A stretch of DNA of 64,000 nt from Aspidiotus rigidus (GCA_035079385.1 JAVHKY010000040.1:496001-560000), one strand, 5' to 3'; counted from the stretch's first letter, positions 35,092 to 48,449 are shown. Numbers and translations are program-made. The notes: generated by a model not told the origin, from the sequence alone.

Positions 35092-36527
35092 TCTAATATA
35101 TAAAGCAGAAAATTTGTCCGTCTGTCTGTCTGTCGTCCTGTCCGTTTATAACTCGAGAACTACTGGGCCGATCGCTTTCAAACTTTCAGGATATATTGTC
35201 CTCATCCCAGAGCAGCACATAGACTCATAAAAATAAAAATTTGACGGGGAGGTGCTGAGTAATTTCAAAAAAGGGCGAAAACAATGACTCTTTTCAATAT
35301 AAAAAAACGTGGTGGTGTAGCTTGCCATGTACGTTAGTTAGACCTACGCGCGTTGAGTGGCGCAGTTTCGAGAATTGAATTATTGTGATAACTCGAGTAT
35401 AACTCATTTTTATGAAAAATTGAAGAGAACAAAAATTGTAGCCCCTGTAATTTCCTTTCGAATGAGCCCGGTTCCAGATTTTTAGGAGGAAATTTTGTGA
35501 CTACAGTATTCGCTGTACTTCCATACTAAGCAAGTTATTTTATTCACAGTTTTAAAAACACCTACATAAAGGATTTTACATCCGGTATCTCATACAAGAA
35601 CCAATGTCTAGACCACGGTATAAGATGAAGAGGTAGTGACACGAACGTATTCTGACTGTGGTAAACGCTGTCCGTGATTTTGAAGTAGTTCTGAACATCC
35701 CGAGCGCAGCGCTCGTGATGAAAGTGATGGGTAATGTACAGAGTCTTATGGGAACGCCGCTACTTTCAAAAATTTATTGCAGGATCAGGAATCAGCCGAT
35801 GCATTTCATATTTGGCATAAAAATACCATTTAATCTACTCTATAAAATTTTGAAAGAATCACCCTTCTAAGTAAATTCTTGGATTTTTTATAATCCTTGG
35901 AAATTTCATCAATACTAGGGTACCAACGGTAACGTCTCGGCGCAGGTGGGGTGTAGAAGGAACAGGGAAACAGCCCGAGTGTTCGCTGCAAACCTAGCGG
36001 AAGTTTGTACGTACAACTTCAAAACTGCGGACACGATTTTAGCGTTGTGTCATTACCTCTTCATCTTATACCGTGGTCTAGACACGGTGCGCACTGCGTA
36101 TGGGCTAGCGGAAATTACCCTTTTTTTTACCTCTTGTCCGTGTGTTTTCTTAGGGACTGGCAAAATGTCAATGGATTTGTCTGTATTCTGCTGCGATGAA
36201 TACAGGCTTCACGCGTTAAGTCAGCTCTCAAGTGAATTAGTGTGTAAAAAATTTAATTTGGTGATTTTATTTTTGTGCGACTCGGAACTTTGATATATTT
36301 TTATAAGTACAGTCGCAGTTTTTGGTGTCTATTTTCTTATTTTTGAACTGAATAGTTGTGAATTTTGCAAAACTCTTTCCACTGTTTCTTTTTTAAAAAT
36401 TCATCTGAATTCCAAGATACCTACAAAACACACATACCTACAAGATACAGATACCTATAAAACACAGATATCTACTCAACACACAGCTAGCGGTCAGGCG
36501 CGCCGGAGGCGCGTCGCCAACCGCTAG
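35092..36527 (+). mobile_element. Helitron, complete ends, 1436 bp
   Basis: The 5' end is A^TCTAATATATAAAGC followed by 'gtccgtctgtctgtctgtcg'. The 3' end is a 41-nt hairpin (CTAGCGGT ... ACCGCTAG, with a GGCGCGCC core, 36487-36527) ending in CTAG and followed by T. A^TC...CTAG^T is the textbook Helitron boundary. The segment 'tgaagagaacaaaaattgta' and its surroundings are shared with 33929-34780. It contains a 38-bp internal inverted repeat (35605-35642, 36047-36084). No Rep/helicase is encoded, so it is non-autonomous. Confidence 0.85.
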
Positions 36528-37979
36528 TTACAGTATATGGGTTACTTGTACTGGAGAATCGGGAAAGAGTGAACGTTCATGCCCCGTCTTCCAGAAAACA
36601 TATACATACGTGAACACAGCCTGGGCTTGTTCATCAGGTTGAAAAAAGTGATCGTACCTGCGGCGGCTAAATCAGTCCTACTTGAACAGAAGCGGAAACG
36701 TAATCGCCCAGCAAAATCAAAACCCGCGTTACATAATTGACCAGTAAATATTTCACTCATTCTCCATTGTAATTTTTAATTTGAAATTTAATGCATAACT
36801 GCGGATTTATTTAATAACCCACTGTAACTTCGATTTTTTCATGCTCAGTTTTCTACTGTTCAAATCAATTTTCTTACTGTGCATCCCCAATATTTTTACT
36901 GCTCATTGTCCAGATTTTTATTGTACTCTAAAATGGAACCCCTCAATTAATTAGTTTTTCTTTCATTTTGCCTCTACACTGAACGCGTTCAGTGTAGCTG
37001 CTTAACCGTTTTGATGTCTCCTTCTTTGACACGGCTGATTCAAAATAAACCAATCCTAGAATTTCTCTGACAAATTAGAAAATTTTTTTCTTCATATCTG
37101 TAAGTATGGTATAGATATCGAAGAATGGCTATTACCAGTACAAATTTTGTAGGGGAGTCTTTACAAAACGAGTGTATTATATCGGTCTGTGAGCGATTAG
37201 TTGGCGGTTAGCGCATGGGATCCGCGTATACCATTGGCAATAACAACGCGTAAATGATCAACGCCAATAAAAACGTATCCTTAACAGCCGTCAACTATTC
37301 GCTCATAAGTCAGTATGTTTGCGGAACGAGGGAAACGAGTGGAGTAATATGTGTACGAGTTATTAACGAAATGTGTAATGTACAAGCTTCAATACACGCG
37401 TGCATTGTAAGCACGTTTTGCACGTAAATACAATACAGTAGGCTATACGTACTAATGTGGGGTAAAAAACCAAAATATATTTCAATACATCATGCTGCCC
37501 TTTTGTTTGGGCCCACTTTCTCAGTTTCTAATCCGTCCTTCTCTTGTTTTAGCTAGAAAATATGTACCTAAACTTAAAACCTTTATTTCTTCCCTGAATT
37601 GGCACCATTGCTCTTTTCAGCTTTTTCCGTGCCCATCCGTTTCTCAGCTGCTCTCCCCTCCTTCAAGGGCGTAATAGGAAATCTTATGAAAAGATGCTGG
37701 GAATAGAAGCAAACTGAAAAAACAGTTTACTATATGAGGAAAGAATAACAAAAACATTTAAACATCAAGGTAGAAGAATGATTGAGAATAACAATGAAAG
37801 TTTAGATCACCATGAATGGAAGAAAAGAAGACTGTGAGAAAATATGAAAAAATAGCGCCTACAAAATTATTCGCCTCCCAATAAGACCCTCTCATTCTTC
37901 AATTCTATCCAGATTATCTGAAGATAAGCATTACTCACATGAAAAAATTTCATTCTTTTGTAATGAACATAAACGATCA
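36528..37979. other. Non-coding interval with one long palindrome
   Basis: It contains a 24-bp perfect palindrome at 36974-36997. The ORFs at 36542-36760 (-) and 37492-37674 have no recognisable domain. Confidence 0.5.
36974..36997. repeat. Perfect 24-bp palindrome
   Basis: The half-site CTACACTGAACG is followed without spacer by its exact reverse complement CGTTCAGTGTAG. No other copy was noticed in the window. Confidence 0.95.
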
Positions 37980-39809
37980 AGTTGTGCACCTGCCTTTTTT
38001 TTGACGATCGGATCAGTAGTTCATCAGATACACCCAATTAAAAAAAAAAATTCCTATATGGTTTGTTCGATTTTTTTCGAATGTTGATATATTGTAACTT
38101 ACATGTCTAAAAATGTAATTGTGAACTTTTGGTGTTGATACGATGTCTGGTTCGTGAGAAATCTCAAATTGAAGCGTTGATTAATTTGAGGAAATTTGCA
38201 AATATTCCAGCTACTAATATTTTGTAGTACTGTACTACATTTCAGGTAATCGCTTTCGTCATCAAAAGCGAAGGGTAACCTGTGATTACGTAGATTGTCA
38301 GTGTAGTTTGTAGCATAGTAGTTTTATTCATTTTTTGGGTTACCTGTTCACACACGTAAGGATACGCTCTTTATGAATAAATTTTAAGGATATGTTCGTT
38401 CGTGTTGAGTTTGTCATGAATGAATGTTGTGTTACTGTAGTATTAGTGTGCAGCAATCCTTTGCGTATAATCTTGTCATTTTTTTGAGTGATATGTGCGA
38501 AAGATTTGCTTGTTTGTATTGAGTTTCTCATGAATGAATATCATGTAAGGATATGCTATAGTATTGGTGAGCAATCCTTTGCGTATAATCTTTCATGTTT
38601 CATTTTATTTCTTTTCTTTTAATTTTTTTTCAATTAATGAGCTAATAAGAGCCTGTCATTAGGGAGTTATAATAAGCTTGGTGTTGTTATTGAGTTCAGA
38701 TGTGGCAGAGGGAATGAGAGCATGAGAGAAGCATAAGATGAGGGATGAGAAGTGTATGTGTGTGTGAGTGTGAGTGTAGGGTGACTGATTCTGTGGCTAA
38801 CCCTTATTCACGCTCTGTGGCAACAACATAAGACTACGCGTGGTACACAACTTAGTTTTCAATAAGATTTCAATTCCAACATCAAATTCCTTTGAAATAC
38901 TCCGGTTTAAAGTGGGGTGTATAATGACGCGTTGTTCTCGTTCCCATCCTTGCAATATGGGGCGGGGCGGTCGCTATTGCATAACTCTTTTGAGTTTTCA
39001 TCCATAAGTGAGCGTTTTTAATTCTCTTAAAGATAACATTTTTCGGTTTTTCTCTCATAGATTGCGATGAGAGCGGGAATACAAATTATGATTGGATGAA
39101 GAGAAGAGCAGCTCGAAATAACATAGAATGATGCCCGGGAATTGGAGGTGATCAAGAATAAATTATGAGTAGAGGGGCAAGAGATGGTGAGGATATATGT
39201 GAGCCTCATTGAAAGAACGATTTATAGAATAAGTTGGAGTTATGAAGAAATGATTACTTGTAGGCAGAGGTAAAAATTATTTCATTTTTTATATTCATGG
39301 AGATTTCTTTTCAATTAACGAGTTACCGCTACTAAGAGAGTTTCACTGGTTTTGAAAAGTGAAGACGTGGAAAAAGGAATTCAATTGTTGGAAGAATTGA
39401 AAGATGTTGACAACCAATGGAAAGTCATCTGATAGTGCTTCTACATGATTGTGAGAGATAAGTCAGGATTTCGGGAGTAAAACTAATTTGGGACAGGAAA
39501 AGACATGTTGAATGAGGGGGAGGGGGGCGTATCAGAATCGCAATGAGAGCATGAAAGAAGGATAAGATAAGTAATGAGATGGGTGTGTGTGTGTGAGTCT
39601 ACAATAACCAACATTAAAAGATGCTTGAGAATCGGAGATGATCAAGAATGGATTAGAGAGGCAAGAGATGATGAGGATGTATGTATCTTATTGAGAAAAC
39701 GATTCATTGAATAAATTGGAGTACTAGAGTTAACATTTAAGCAAAAAACTTGATTGTAGGTAAATGTGAAAACTCGTGTGTTGCTTACGCGGCTGCATAA
39801 GCATTTTTT
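37980..39809 (+). mobile_element. Family A copy, 5' truncated, with internal block duplication
   Basis: The segment 37980-38530 aligns with 2165-2750, and 39595-39809 aligns with 2752-2968, including the terminal stem-loop TGCTTACGC/GCATAAGCA and the T-run. About 1 kb between the two alignments is extra. Part of it (about 39140-39290) is a diverged second version of the 39620-39780 block (shared 'gatcaagaat', 'ggcaagagatg', 'gttggagt'). The TTTTACCGAC start is missing. Confidence 0.7.
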
Positions 39810-42800
39810 CGGTATTACCTCTCATTACTATGCAATATTCATGTTTAGTTACTGCGGTTTGTTGCGATGAGGAACTACGGTATCTTATCGAGCTACAAAA
39901 TTTCAATGCGCGGAAAGGTACTTTTGCTAGTCATAAAGAAGCGCAGAAACTAATTATGAATAGTGCACAATAATGAGAAGTAATACATCAAAAAACGGAA
40001 AATAGCATTATATTTTGCGTCAAAAATACTTCTTAGAAATATCTCTGATAATTCATGTTCATCCCAAAAGTTTGAAATTTGTTCATGGGTATTTATTCAA
40101 ACTTACAATGTTTGTATTACGTTGGCTTGATCACATTTGCAGTTCTTCATAATATATCTTGAATCTTTTATTCCTCTTCTTCTGCTCCTTTTATTTACAG
40201 GGGCTCATCGAGCTAAGATGACTATTTTAAACTGTTGTGACGCTCGATTCTGTCGAGCGCCACAATTAGATCAAAATCGAATCAAATTATACATTCTTGG
40301 AATTGTCGACTCGCCACTGTGAGCCAGTACGATTAACGGTATTTCACTTCATCATTTATGTCCACAAAAACTTGTACTTACATATTGTTTACAATTATAT
40401 GTATCTATTGTATTACCCCGCCCTGATTCCGGGACTTTGTGGATGTTGTGTCTACGATCAAGCTTTGTATAATATTTACCATTAACTGTTTCAATTATTT
40501 ATCACCTTTGCTCTAACTGCAATTTCCAATATTGTAGGTTTTGCACCTCCTTAAATATCCCCACTATATCAAAGTAAATATAGGCCCACCATTATAAATA
40601 AGAGTATTTATATCATTGTTTCCCACAGACAGGGGGTGTCATATAGAAAGATAGATAGTTAGGTAGAGCGATTAAGATACAAGTAATTGAAAAAAAGATT
40701 GTGAAGACCGCGTAGTTTTCGTTCATTGTATTATTCGTGAAATCATCAGTTCGTAAATTAATTAATCAGTTCGGTTAATGTTTCTTTATTTGCATTCATA
40801 CACTGCCTTTTTCATTTATTTATCGGTCCCTGTGACATGTGCATTCAATAGAACTTTTACATCTTCTGATTCCGATCCAGTCGAGATCGTGTCAATTAGT
40901 TCTTCCCTCCCAACAGTTGTCGAGAAATTATTTTAAAATCAGAATGATTGCATCATAGGTGACGGAAGAAGCTTGAAGAAGTTGTTCGTAGACAGCCGGA
41001 AATTTCGCAAATTAGATAACCTCTGCACTGTTTTTACCTGCCCTACCTTAAGTTCGAACATGTCTCGCTCACGGTCCGGGTTACCACAGTGCAGTATCTT
41101 ATCGTATCATGTTGTGTCAACGGTTTAATAAACCATACGTTTAACCCAAATTCGTTCCACACTCGAACTGCTCAATGTGGACAATGAAAACATAATGACG
41201 TGAGACAACGATGAACCATTTCATGTCAACTGAGGGCAGAATTTATTGTGCGAAAATATTCAGACTAGACCTTTTAACGGTACGCGATACTTTACACGAT
41301 TGTGACCTTTTCTTCAACTACTTACACCACATCATACAGAGTCTATAACATGAAAAGGTGTTCGCGCGTGCTTATGATTTGTTTTTTTTTCCTTCTTTCG
41401 TTTTTCACTCGCATTAAAAATATCACAGAAACGCGTCATCGATGAATACATTATAATAAAAAATAAAAAATAGAATTAGAAATTTTAATGTAGCGTGTAC
41501 GTTAAAGCAACCCATCATGTTGTGATCAACTCGCATTTGTACACTGCTGTACAATGTACGAGCATCTACAAGTACCTTCATTCCACAACTTACCTAAGTA
41601 GGTAGATAATATTGGGGGATGCGCAAGAAAGCGATGAGATGTGTGTAGCTCATTGTTCCTTTCTTGCTCATGTATCAAGAGTACGGTCCTTTTCTTGGTG
41701 AGTATATTTCGACCTATTTTTGCAAATGATCACTTCTTGTGAGAGAATCAGTGCGAGCGGAAAATTAAAAAGCTTACCGTTTAAATTGACTGTCGATGTC
41801 GCGTACTACGAAAAATGGTTCATTTATTTTGGATATGCGAGTATAATCCATCAATTATTGCGTAAATATACGACGCTCGTGCGCGTGATTGTATAGAGAT
41901 ACTCGTGCATGGTTTTGCAGGAGCTAGGTAGGAAGTGGATTAAGTATGAATGGACGCATTTTTTCTCTTTCGCTCGTGTCGTAATTTTGTGTGTATCCTA
42001 ATATTGTCTTGACAGCACGAAAATTTACAGAGTAGGCTATCTAGGTCCGACCATAGTTACACGATATATATATTATTCGCGTCATTACATCCTGACGAGT
42101 GTTTCGTCGCCCGAATCAGCGCCCGTTAATGAGTGTCTTATTTGGTGAACTAGAATAGCAATCCACTGATGTTAGGTGTACTGTACTACATAGGAAAGTA
42201 TTCAACTTTTGCCGCCGCTCCCGCGCCAGCTCTTTCTACAACAGTTCTCGCGCACACTGATTGGAGCGCACATTTGTACGTATAACATATTACGAGCGCT
42301 CGCTCATGCATCAACGAGAGTGATGATAACATATATAGTTTTCTACATACTGAAAGATTGAAACAGCCAGGCGAGTAATCATACCTGACCGCGGTATGCT
42401 GCACTCCTTCATCTTTCATTTGCTCGTTTTTTATTTTCAATATCCGCGACTTTGTTGGCAGGTCCATTATTTCGAATCCGACGTTTAGATGCACAATCTT
42501 ACCGTCTTTGCACGGCCGATGCTACTGAAAACCTCATCTTTAATAGAACGTAAATTAGTGCACATACTCGTGGGTAACTCGAATCTTTATGGATGGATCT
42601 GGACAAATATTTGTACCCACAGCAATACCTAGCAAATTGTAGCTATAGTAATGTGATCAGCGCACATGTTTAAGTTTGCTCGTCTCGTCATATACAGCAT
42701 GACCCGCCTTAAAACAGCTCATTGTTGTCAACAGAATGTTGACGTATACTATAATTTCGAATTTCTGAGTCGCAAAAGTTCTTTGGAATCCGTGTTGCGA

Positions 42801-44100
42801 CTTCCCGGGAATTGACAAAATTTCCTCGAGATCAAAAGTAACGTTCCCAAATTTATTTCAAAATAGATGCTGCCCCCTTGTACCACCCATTAGTGCCAAT
42901 TTTCAGTGAATTGAGTTCAGTAGAACTAGAAAAAATGTACAATATTGTATTTAATAGAAAGTATTGACTTCTAACGCAAGATTCTAGAGGCAATGTAGTT
43001 TCTCATTTTCCTTGTCCATTTTTGTCAATTTCCTTCAATTTTCAATTAATGAATATTGTCCACGATCAAATTTACTATTTACAGATTACAGCACACCTAT
43101 ATTTCCCTGTACAGGACATAGCTCATACAGCTTAGCCGCACTGCAGCAGTACACCGCACCAGTCCAGTTTTGAGTAAAAAAAAAAAATGATATTATCATG
43201 ATTCATGAACGTGATTAGAACTCAGACACTCCGTAGACTGTTGTGGACCATAACTCGGAGCATTCCAGCTGACCCGCTGCAAACTGGCTCTGGAAAATGG
43301 AGCCAGGAATTTTGGGAATTTTTAGGCGGGAACAGGTCCCTTGAAAACTGGGAATTTCCTCCCGCATTTCTTACCAGGAATTCCCGGTCACAACACTGTT
43401 TGGAACGCGCGAGAATGATTGTCTATCAGAAATATACATATTCTTACGAGATCGAATTCTCGTGAAGAAAAGTATACTTGTAATATTAAAAAGCTAGAAA
43501 AAAAGAGGTACGTGTAAGGAATACAGAACGAGAGAAAAATCGATCTGTAGAGACAGAGAGCAGAGGGAAATGTAAATACAGACTGTTTTTTTGAGTGAAA
43601 TAATGGTGGTAAATATAACTTCATAGGAACAACAATACAAATATGTGTAAGAACGCTGTACCGTTCTCACGAATTTTCGTGTTGGTAGCGTCGCATCGGC
43701 ACTCGCAGTCAATGTTGCGAGTTGCAAGTACATAAGCTATCGAGCTCTATTACGCCGGTGCTTATCGATTTTGCGGTAACGTAGCCGGATAATCAAGTGG
43801 CAGATATTTTAGATATTGATTATAGTAAGACCACCTCTGAATTATCTCGGCGTAAGAACAAGTTTGCTCGACAAACCGCTGAGTCTTACATATGTAATAC
43901 TGAGGAACGAAGGAGACTAAATTTTGAATAAAAATGATCGTAGCACGTTAGCGCCATATTAATACACTAACTTTTGACCCACCCTGTATACGTCACCGAA
44001 ATTAATATTTTTGGAAAGATATGGTATAAGGCATTGGACGTCATAAGAAGGAAATAAGTATAATCAAATCGAGTTTCCAAGTGTAAAGAAAAATTAAAAT
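39810..44100. other. Interval without a supported gene
   Basis: None of the ORFs (for example 39776-39973, 42186-42494, 43205-43465) shows a recognisable domain. Near 43970-43990 the text 'gacccaccctgtatac' resembles the right end of the TACAGGGTG element at 58070, but no partner end was found. Confidence 0.45.
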
Positions 44101-45434
44101 AAAAACACTCACGCAGTCACGAGCAAAGTAAACGACAAAAATCATTGAAAGAGTCACTCCCCCTCTTTAAATTAAATACCAATGACCTGTCAATCATGCC
44201 AAATATTTGTAGAATGAACAATAAAACTCAGTTTGTATATTCCATCCGTATGACGACGTCACATCAACTGATAACAGAGTAAAAATAACTATAATTCAAT
44301 AAGAAAACCTGAATTTTGTTTTAATTTAGGCTAGAAGTCATATAAAACCTACGAAACGTCTCCAGAACAACCACTCCCCCATCCCCTGCCCAAACTGCTA
44401 CGAGACAAAAACAGTTGTTTCTGTGACCTTTGCAAATTGATATTTCGACTACTCAATATGATTAAACGTAACCTACAGAATCGTATTAACTTGATTGGAA
44501 ACGCGCTGAGGAATTTCTATCAATTCATCGTCGAAAAAATTGTTGGTCCCCATCTTCAGATATGAGATTTAAAACACTTATCTAAGTCTCGAAAAAATCT
44601 ATCCAGTAATTTTGAAGGGGATCCGCGGACCAAAAAAAAATTATTTCAGCCTAAATATAGGCCTATATATAAAGAAACCTGATTTTTTTTCATGCTGAAA
44701 ATAATGTAAGACATCCAAAGCGTTGAGAAAAATCACTGCTTCGTCCCCCTGTCAACCTTGCTACAGATGTAATACCTCACTTTTCAACCAAGAAAAGTCG
44801 GTAAAAAAGAGCTTTACAATCTTTTTTTCCTTTACGTTATCTTAGCTTAGTATTAGTCTAGTATACTGTATATTAGACTGAAAGGTTCAATTCTTCATCA
44901 CTTTCGAATCCTGGCATCTCTTAAAGCTATCTCCAGGTGATATTCCTCTCATGCACTCATAAATTGTATTCACGCTGTCATCGCCATTTTCTATGGAATT
45001 TCCATCCCAAGATTCTTTATCTAGGAATCCAGCTACAAGGAAATCCCGAAAAACGAAAAAAATCTATGTCGAAGCCAAAGAAGCAACCAATTACCCATCA
45101 GTCAACCCCTCATTCCTTCCCTCACACTTTAACATTTCCAAACGTATTAACAATAATATCTCACTTTTCTAGTTGAAAAATTCGGTAAAAAAATATCGCA
45201 CCCGAGCCCTGTTCACTCGTTAGTCTAACCTTAAATCTCACTCAAAGAAGCCAGTCCAAATTGAAAATGATATTCCCACCTCCTGATACATCTCAAATCA
45301 ACTATGATCCACTGTCAATTATGTATATTTTATAAAATGACGTATAAATCAATAATTAATTAAGAATGAAGTCACCAAGGTAGTCTCGCAGCACACCGTC
45401 TTAATGAAGACTAAAAATTGTATTCAATCATTCA

Positions 45435-47476
45435 TACGTGGTATTTAGTATCAAACAACATCCTCTCTCCCTTCCAATACGGTTTCAGAAAAGGACGGAA
45501 CACAGCACAACCTCTTTTTGACCTCCAATCCCAAATCAACGATGCATCCACCAACATATCTTCTCTATACTCTATCTTGTGTTTCCTCGGGTCTGAAGAC
45601 ATCTTATCGCTACCAAACTCTATGAAATCGGTCTTCGAGGCCTCCTTCCAAATATACTTAAAACCTTTCTCAACAACAGAACCCTTTTAGTAAGAATCAA
45701 TAACAAAACCTCCCCCCTCGTTCAGTCTGAAACGGAGTCCCCCAAGGCGAAGTTTTCAGCGTTCTTCTTTTCTTAATAGCTATTAACGATATCACCTCAC
45801 ATGTCAATCCTCCCCTCACACAACGTCTTTTTGCCGACGATTATAATATCTCCATCTGCTCTACTAACCCCCAGGGGGCCCACAGACTCCTTCAGGAAAC
45901 TCTCAATTCATTTACTACATGGACATCAAAAAACATATTCAGATTCTCTGCTTCAAAAACATATTCAGTCATTTTCAAGAAAAGAAACTCCATTCCACCT
46001 ATCCCTCCCCTCATTTTACAAAATTTTAAGATTCCATCACGAAACTACGGCAAACTTCTCGGTCTACACTTTGATCAAAAACTCACTTGGGTCCCTTACA
46101 TTAAAACCCTCAAAGTCAAATGCTTACGCGCTCTTAACATTTTAAAATTCTTATCTCACCCCTCGAAAGGATGTAACCAAAAATTACTTCTCCAACTTTA
46201 TAAAAGCCTCATCCGCTCAAAATTAGACTATGGTTCTCCAATTTATAGCATAGCCAACAAAACTGTTCTCTTCTTACTTGACCCCAATCCAAACATCCTC
46301 CTTTAGGATTGCCCTGGGAGCTTACCGTACTAGCCCTAAACTTGGCCTATGCGCAGAAGCCGCAGAACCTCCCCTCCACTTTCGTAGACTCACCTTAACC
46401 TCAAACTTTTTATCTTCCGTCTTCCAATTTCCGCAACTTCCAATTTTCAGCCGAATCTTTCACGCCAACAACAGTCAACTCTCCACAAAAGGTACACGCC
46501 TACTATTTAATCACTCGCTTAATAAACCGTTCACAGCAAACCCCCTAGATCCCATTCATACAACCTACCTCCCCCCCTGGACTCTCCCTCAACCTAAAAT
46601 ACGTCTCGATCTCACAGAAATTCCCAAATATGACAAAACTGCTTGTATCCAACTCGTCACAAAATTACTTCAAGAATACCCTCACTACACACTATGCCTC
46701 TCTGATGGATCTAAAACATCTAATAAAGCAGCGTACGCATACTCCATTGACGGGGAAATATTTTCAGAACGTATCCGCAACATAGCTTCCATATTTACAG
46801 CGGAACTTATGGGCATACTTACCTGTCTTTCCCACTACTCGACCCAATTTCCCCCAAACAGCCAATTCCTTCTCCTCACTGACTCCCTTTCATCTCCTCA
46901 TTCCCTTACAGATCCATACAACTCCAATCCAATCGCTCAACGCATTCACCTTACACTTCATACTCTAAACTTAATCAACACCGAAATAACCTTCATATGG
47001 ATTCCCGGACACATTGGCCTCCCTCAACATGATGCCGTTGATCAAGCCGCTAAACAAGCCACCTCTTTCGACCAAATAACTGATAATTACCCTGTACCAT
47101 CTCTAGACTATAAAAATTACTACCTGTCACTCATCATCCAATCTTGGAACTCACTTTGGCAACTTCAATCTAACAATAAACTCCTTTGTGTTAAAAAACA
47201 CCTGTCCCTTGGTCATCCTCCATCAGAGACAAAAGACGAGAAGTGATTCTTTCCCGTCTAAGAATTGGTCACACGAAAATTACTCACTCCCACATAACTA
47301 ACCAACACATCCTAACCCCTCCACTTTGCTCCTACTGTCAACAAGACAATTCAACAGTCGACCACTTTTTCTCCTGCCCCCAACTCTTATCTCTTCGTTC
47401 TTCCACTAACACACTCTTCTCCCTCACTCACGCACTCAAAAACAATAATGAAATCATTTCTGATACCCTACAATAG
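45435..47476 (+). pseudogene. LINE ORF2 remnant: reverse transcriptase and RNase H
   Basis: Translation across several frame changes shows LSPFQYGFRKGRNTAQ (reverse transcriptase), VPQGEVFSVLLF, LFADDYNISI (catalytic FADD), then LDYGSPIYSIANK and RIALGAYRTSPKLGLCAEA of the connection region. RNase H follows with LSDGSKTS, FTAELMGI, LLTDSLSS and WIPGHIGLPQHD. A C-terminal RLRIGHTKITHSH...CSYC...DHFFSC cluster ends at TAG 47474-47476. The first catalytic Asp region of the reverse transcriptase is missing or scrambled (about 45570-45630). There are frame changes near 45690, 45740, 46270 and 47240. The endonuclease and ORF1 are absent. It is clearly dead. Confidence 0.88.
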
Positions 47477-47573
47477 TTACAATCACATAACTTCTACGAC
47501 AACATCTAAACAACTTGACCATCCACATTAATTCCTCTCCACATTAATTTTTATCTTCTTATCTTTCTATTTA

Positions 47574-48124
47574 CCGTGATCGTTCGAATATAAGACGCAC
47601 TTTTTTTCCAGGTTTTTGAATGCAAAATCACGGGTGCGTCTTATAATCGAACGCGTCATAATCGGGTCATAAGGTAGAGAAATAAAAAATAAGAATACAG
47701 GTACAAAAATAAACGATAACGTGTAGGTACTTTCCTGTAGGTACATGCAGAAGATAACTCACCCACCCTTTCGCCTACCAACAGGAAAGTCAGATGTTCT
47801 TTGGGTGAGACTATGGTAGGAATATCAGTCTTAGGTGAGCTAAATGCTGATTACTGTCATTACTGTGCGTACCAACGTGAAATATTCTGTAAAATGTTCC
47901 GGTCGACTAGTCAAAGAGTGCAATATGACGCGAAATTTAAAAGAAAAGATGTGATTTACGCGTGAGTGCCGATTTATTCGTGTTTAGGTATTACCTATTA
48001 CGGTTAATTTGTACTTTTTTAACTTGCGTCTTATAATCGGGTCAAAATAAAAATCCTCAAAAGTTGAGCTCAAATTTGGGGTGCGTCTTATATTCGAGCG
48101 CGTCTTATATTCGAACGATTACGG
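47574..48124. mobile_element. MITE with about 28-bp TIRs and TA duplication
   Basis: Both ends read CCGTRATCGTTCGAATATAA inward (two differences in about 27 bp) and abut TA (47572-47573, 48125-48126). Related words such as GCGTCTTATAATCG recur just inside each end (47630-47670, 48020-48045) as subterminal repeats. It has no coding capacity. TA duplication suggests a Tc1/mariner-pogo-type element. It inserted into the LINE 3' region after that LINE landed in family A. Confidence 0.85.
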
Positions 48125-48437
48125 TACATACCATGCCATACAGTCAAGCTAATTACCTTGTAGTTTTAAAGCTCGTTAAATAAATAAAAATAAATAAAAT
48201 AAAAGGTTTTCACTATCGAGTATGACTAATAATGACGAAAAAATGAACAACCCGCCATTGCCACTATCCGTTCAAAAACATATTTAACAAAACAAACAAA
48301 ATTTGACAAAACAAAATTCAAAGCTCTAGGGGCTGCGGGAAGCGAGATACAAGGGTACTAAATTCGAATGAAATATCATCGAAAATAAAATTTAATGAAC
48401 CCTTGGTCAAGAATGAACCAAGAATGAACCTGTTAAA

Positions 48438-48449
48438 TAATAAAAGGTT
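48438..48449. repeat. Penelope-like element target duplication, left
   Basis: TAATAAAAGGTT, identical to 50213-50224. Confidence 0.75.

Larger units (their letters stand above)
45435..48204 (+). mobile_element. 5'-truncated LINE with a nested MITE
   Basis: This segment is absent from the sister family A copy (junctions near 25551-25560). It begins within the reverse transcriptase, runs through RNase H and ends in a (TAAA)-rich tail (48175-48204). No clear target duplication is seen, and about 8 bp of target appear deleted. A 551-bp MITE lies in its 3' part (47574-48124). It belongs to an I/Jockey-group LINE lineage different from the intact LINE at 19-24 kb. Confidence 0.85.

Noticed and set aside
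45801..46145. 114-codon plus-strand ORF in the decayed LINE
   Set aside because: It is one frame off the frame carrying LFADDYNISI and LDYGSPIYS, so it is a shadow of the reverse transcriptase remnant.
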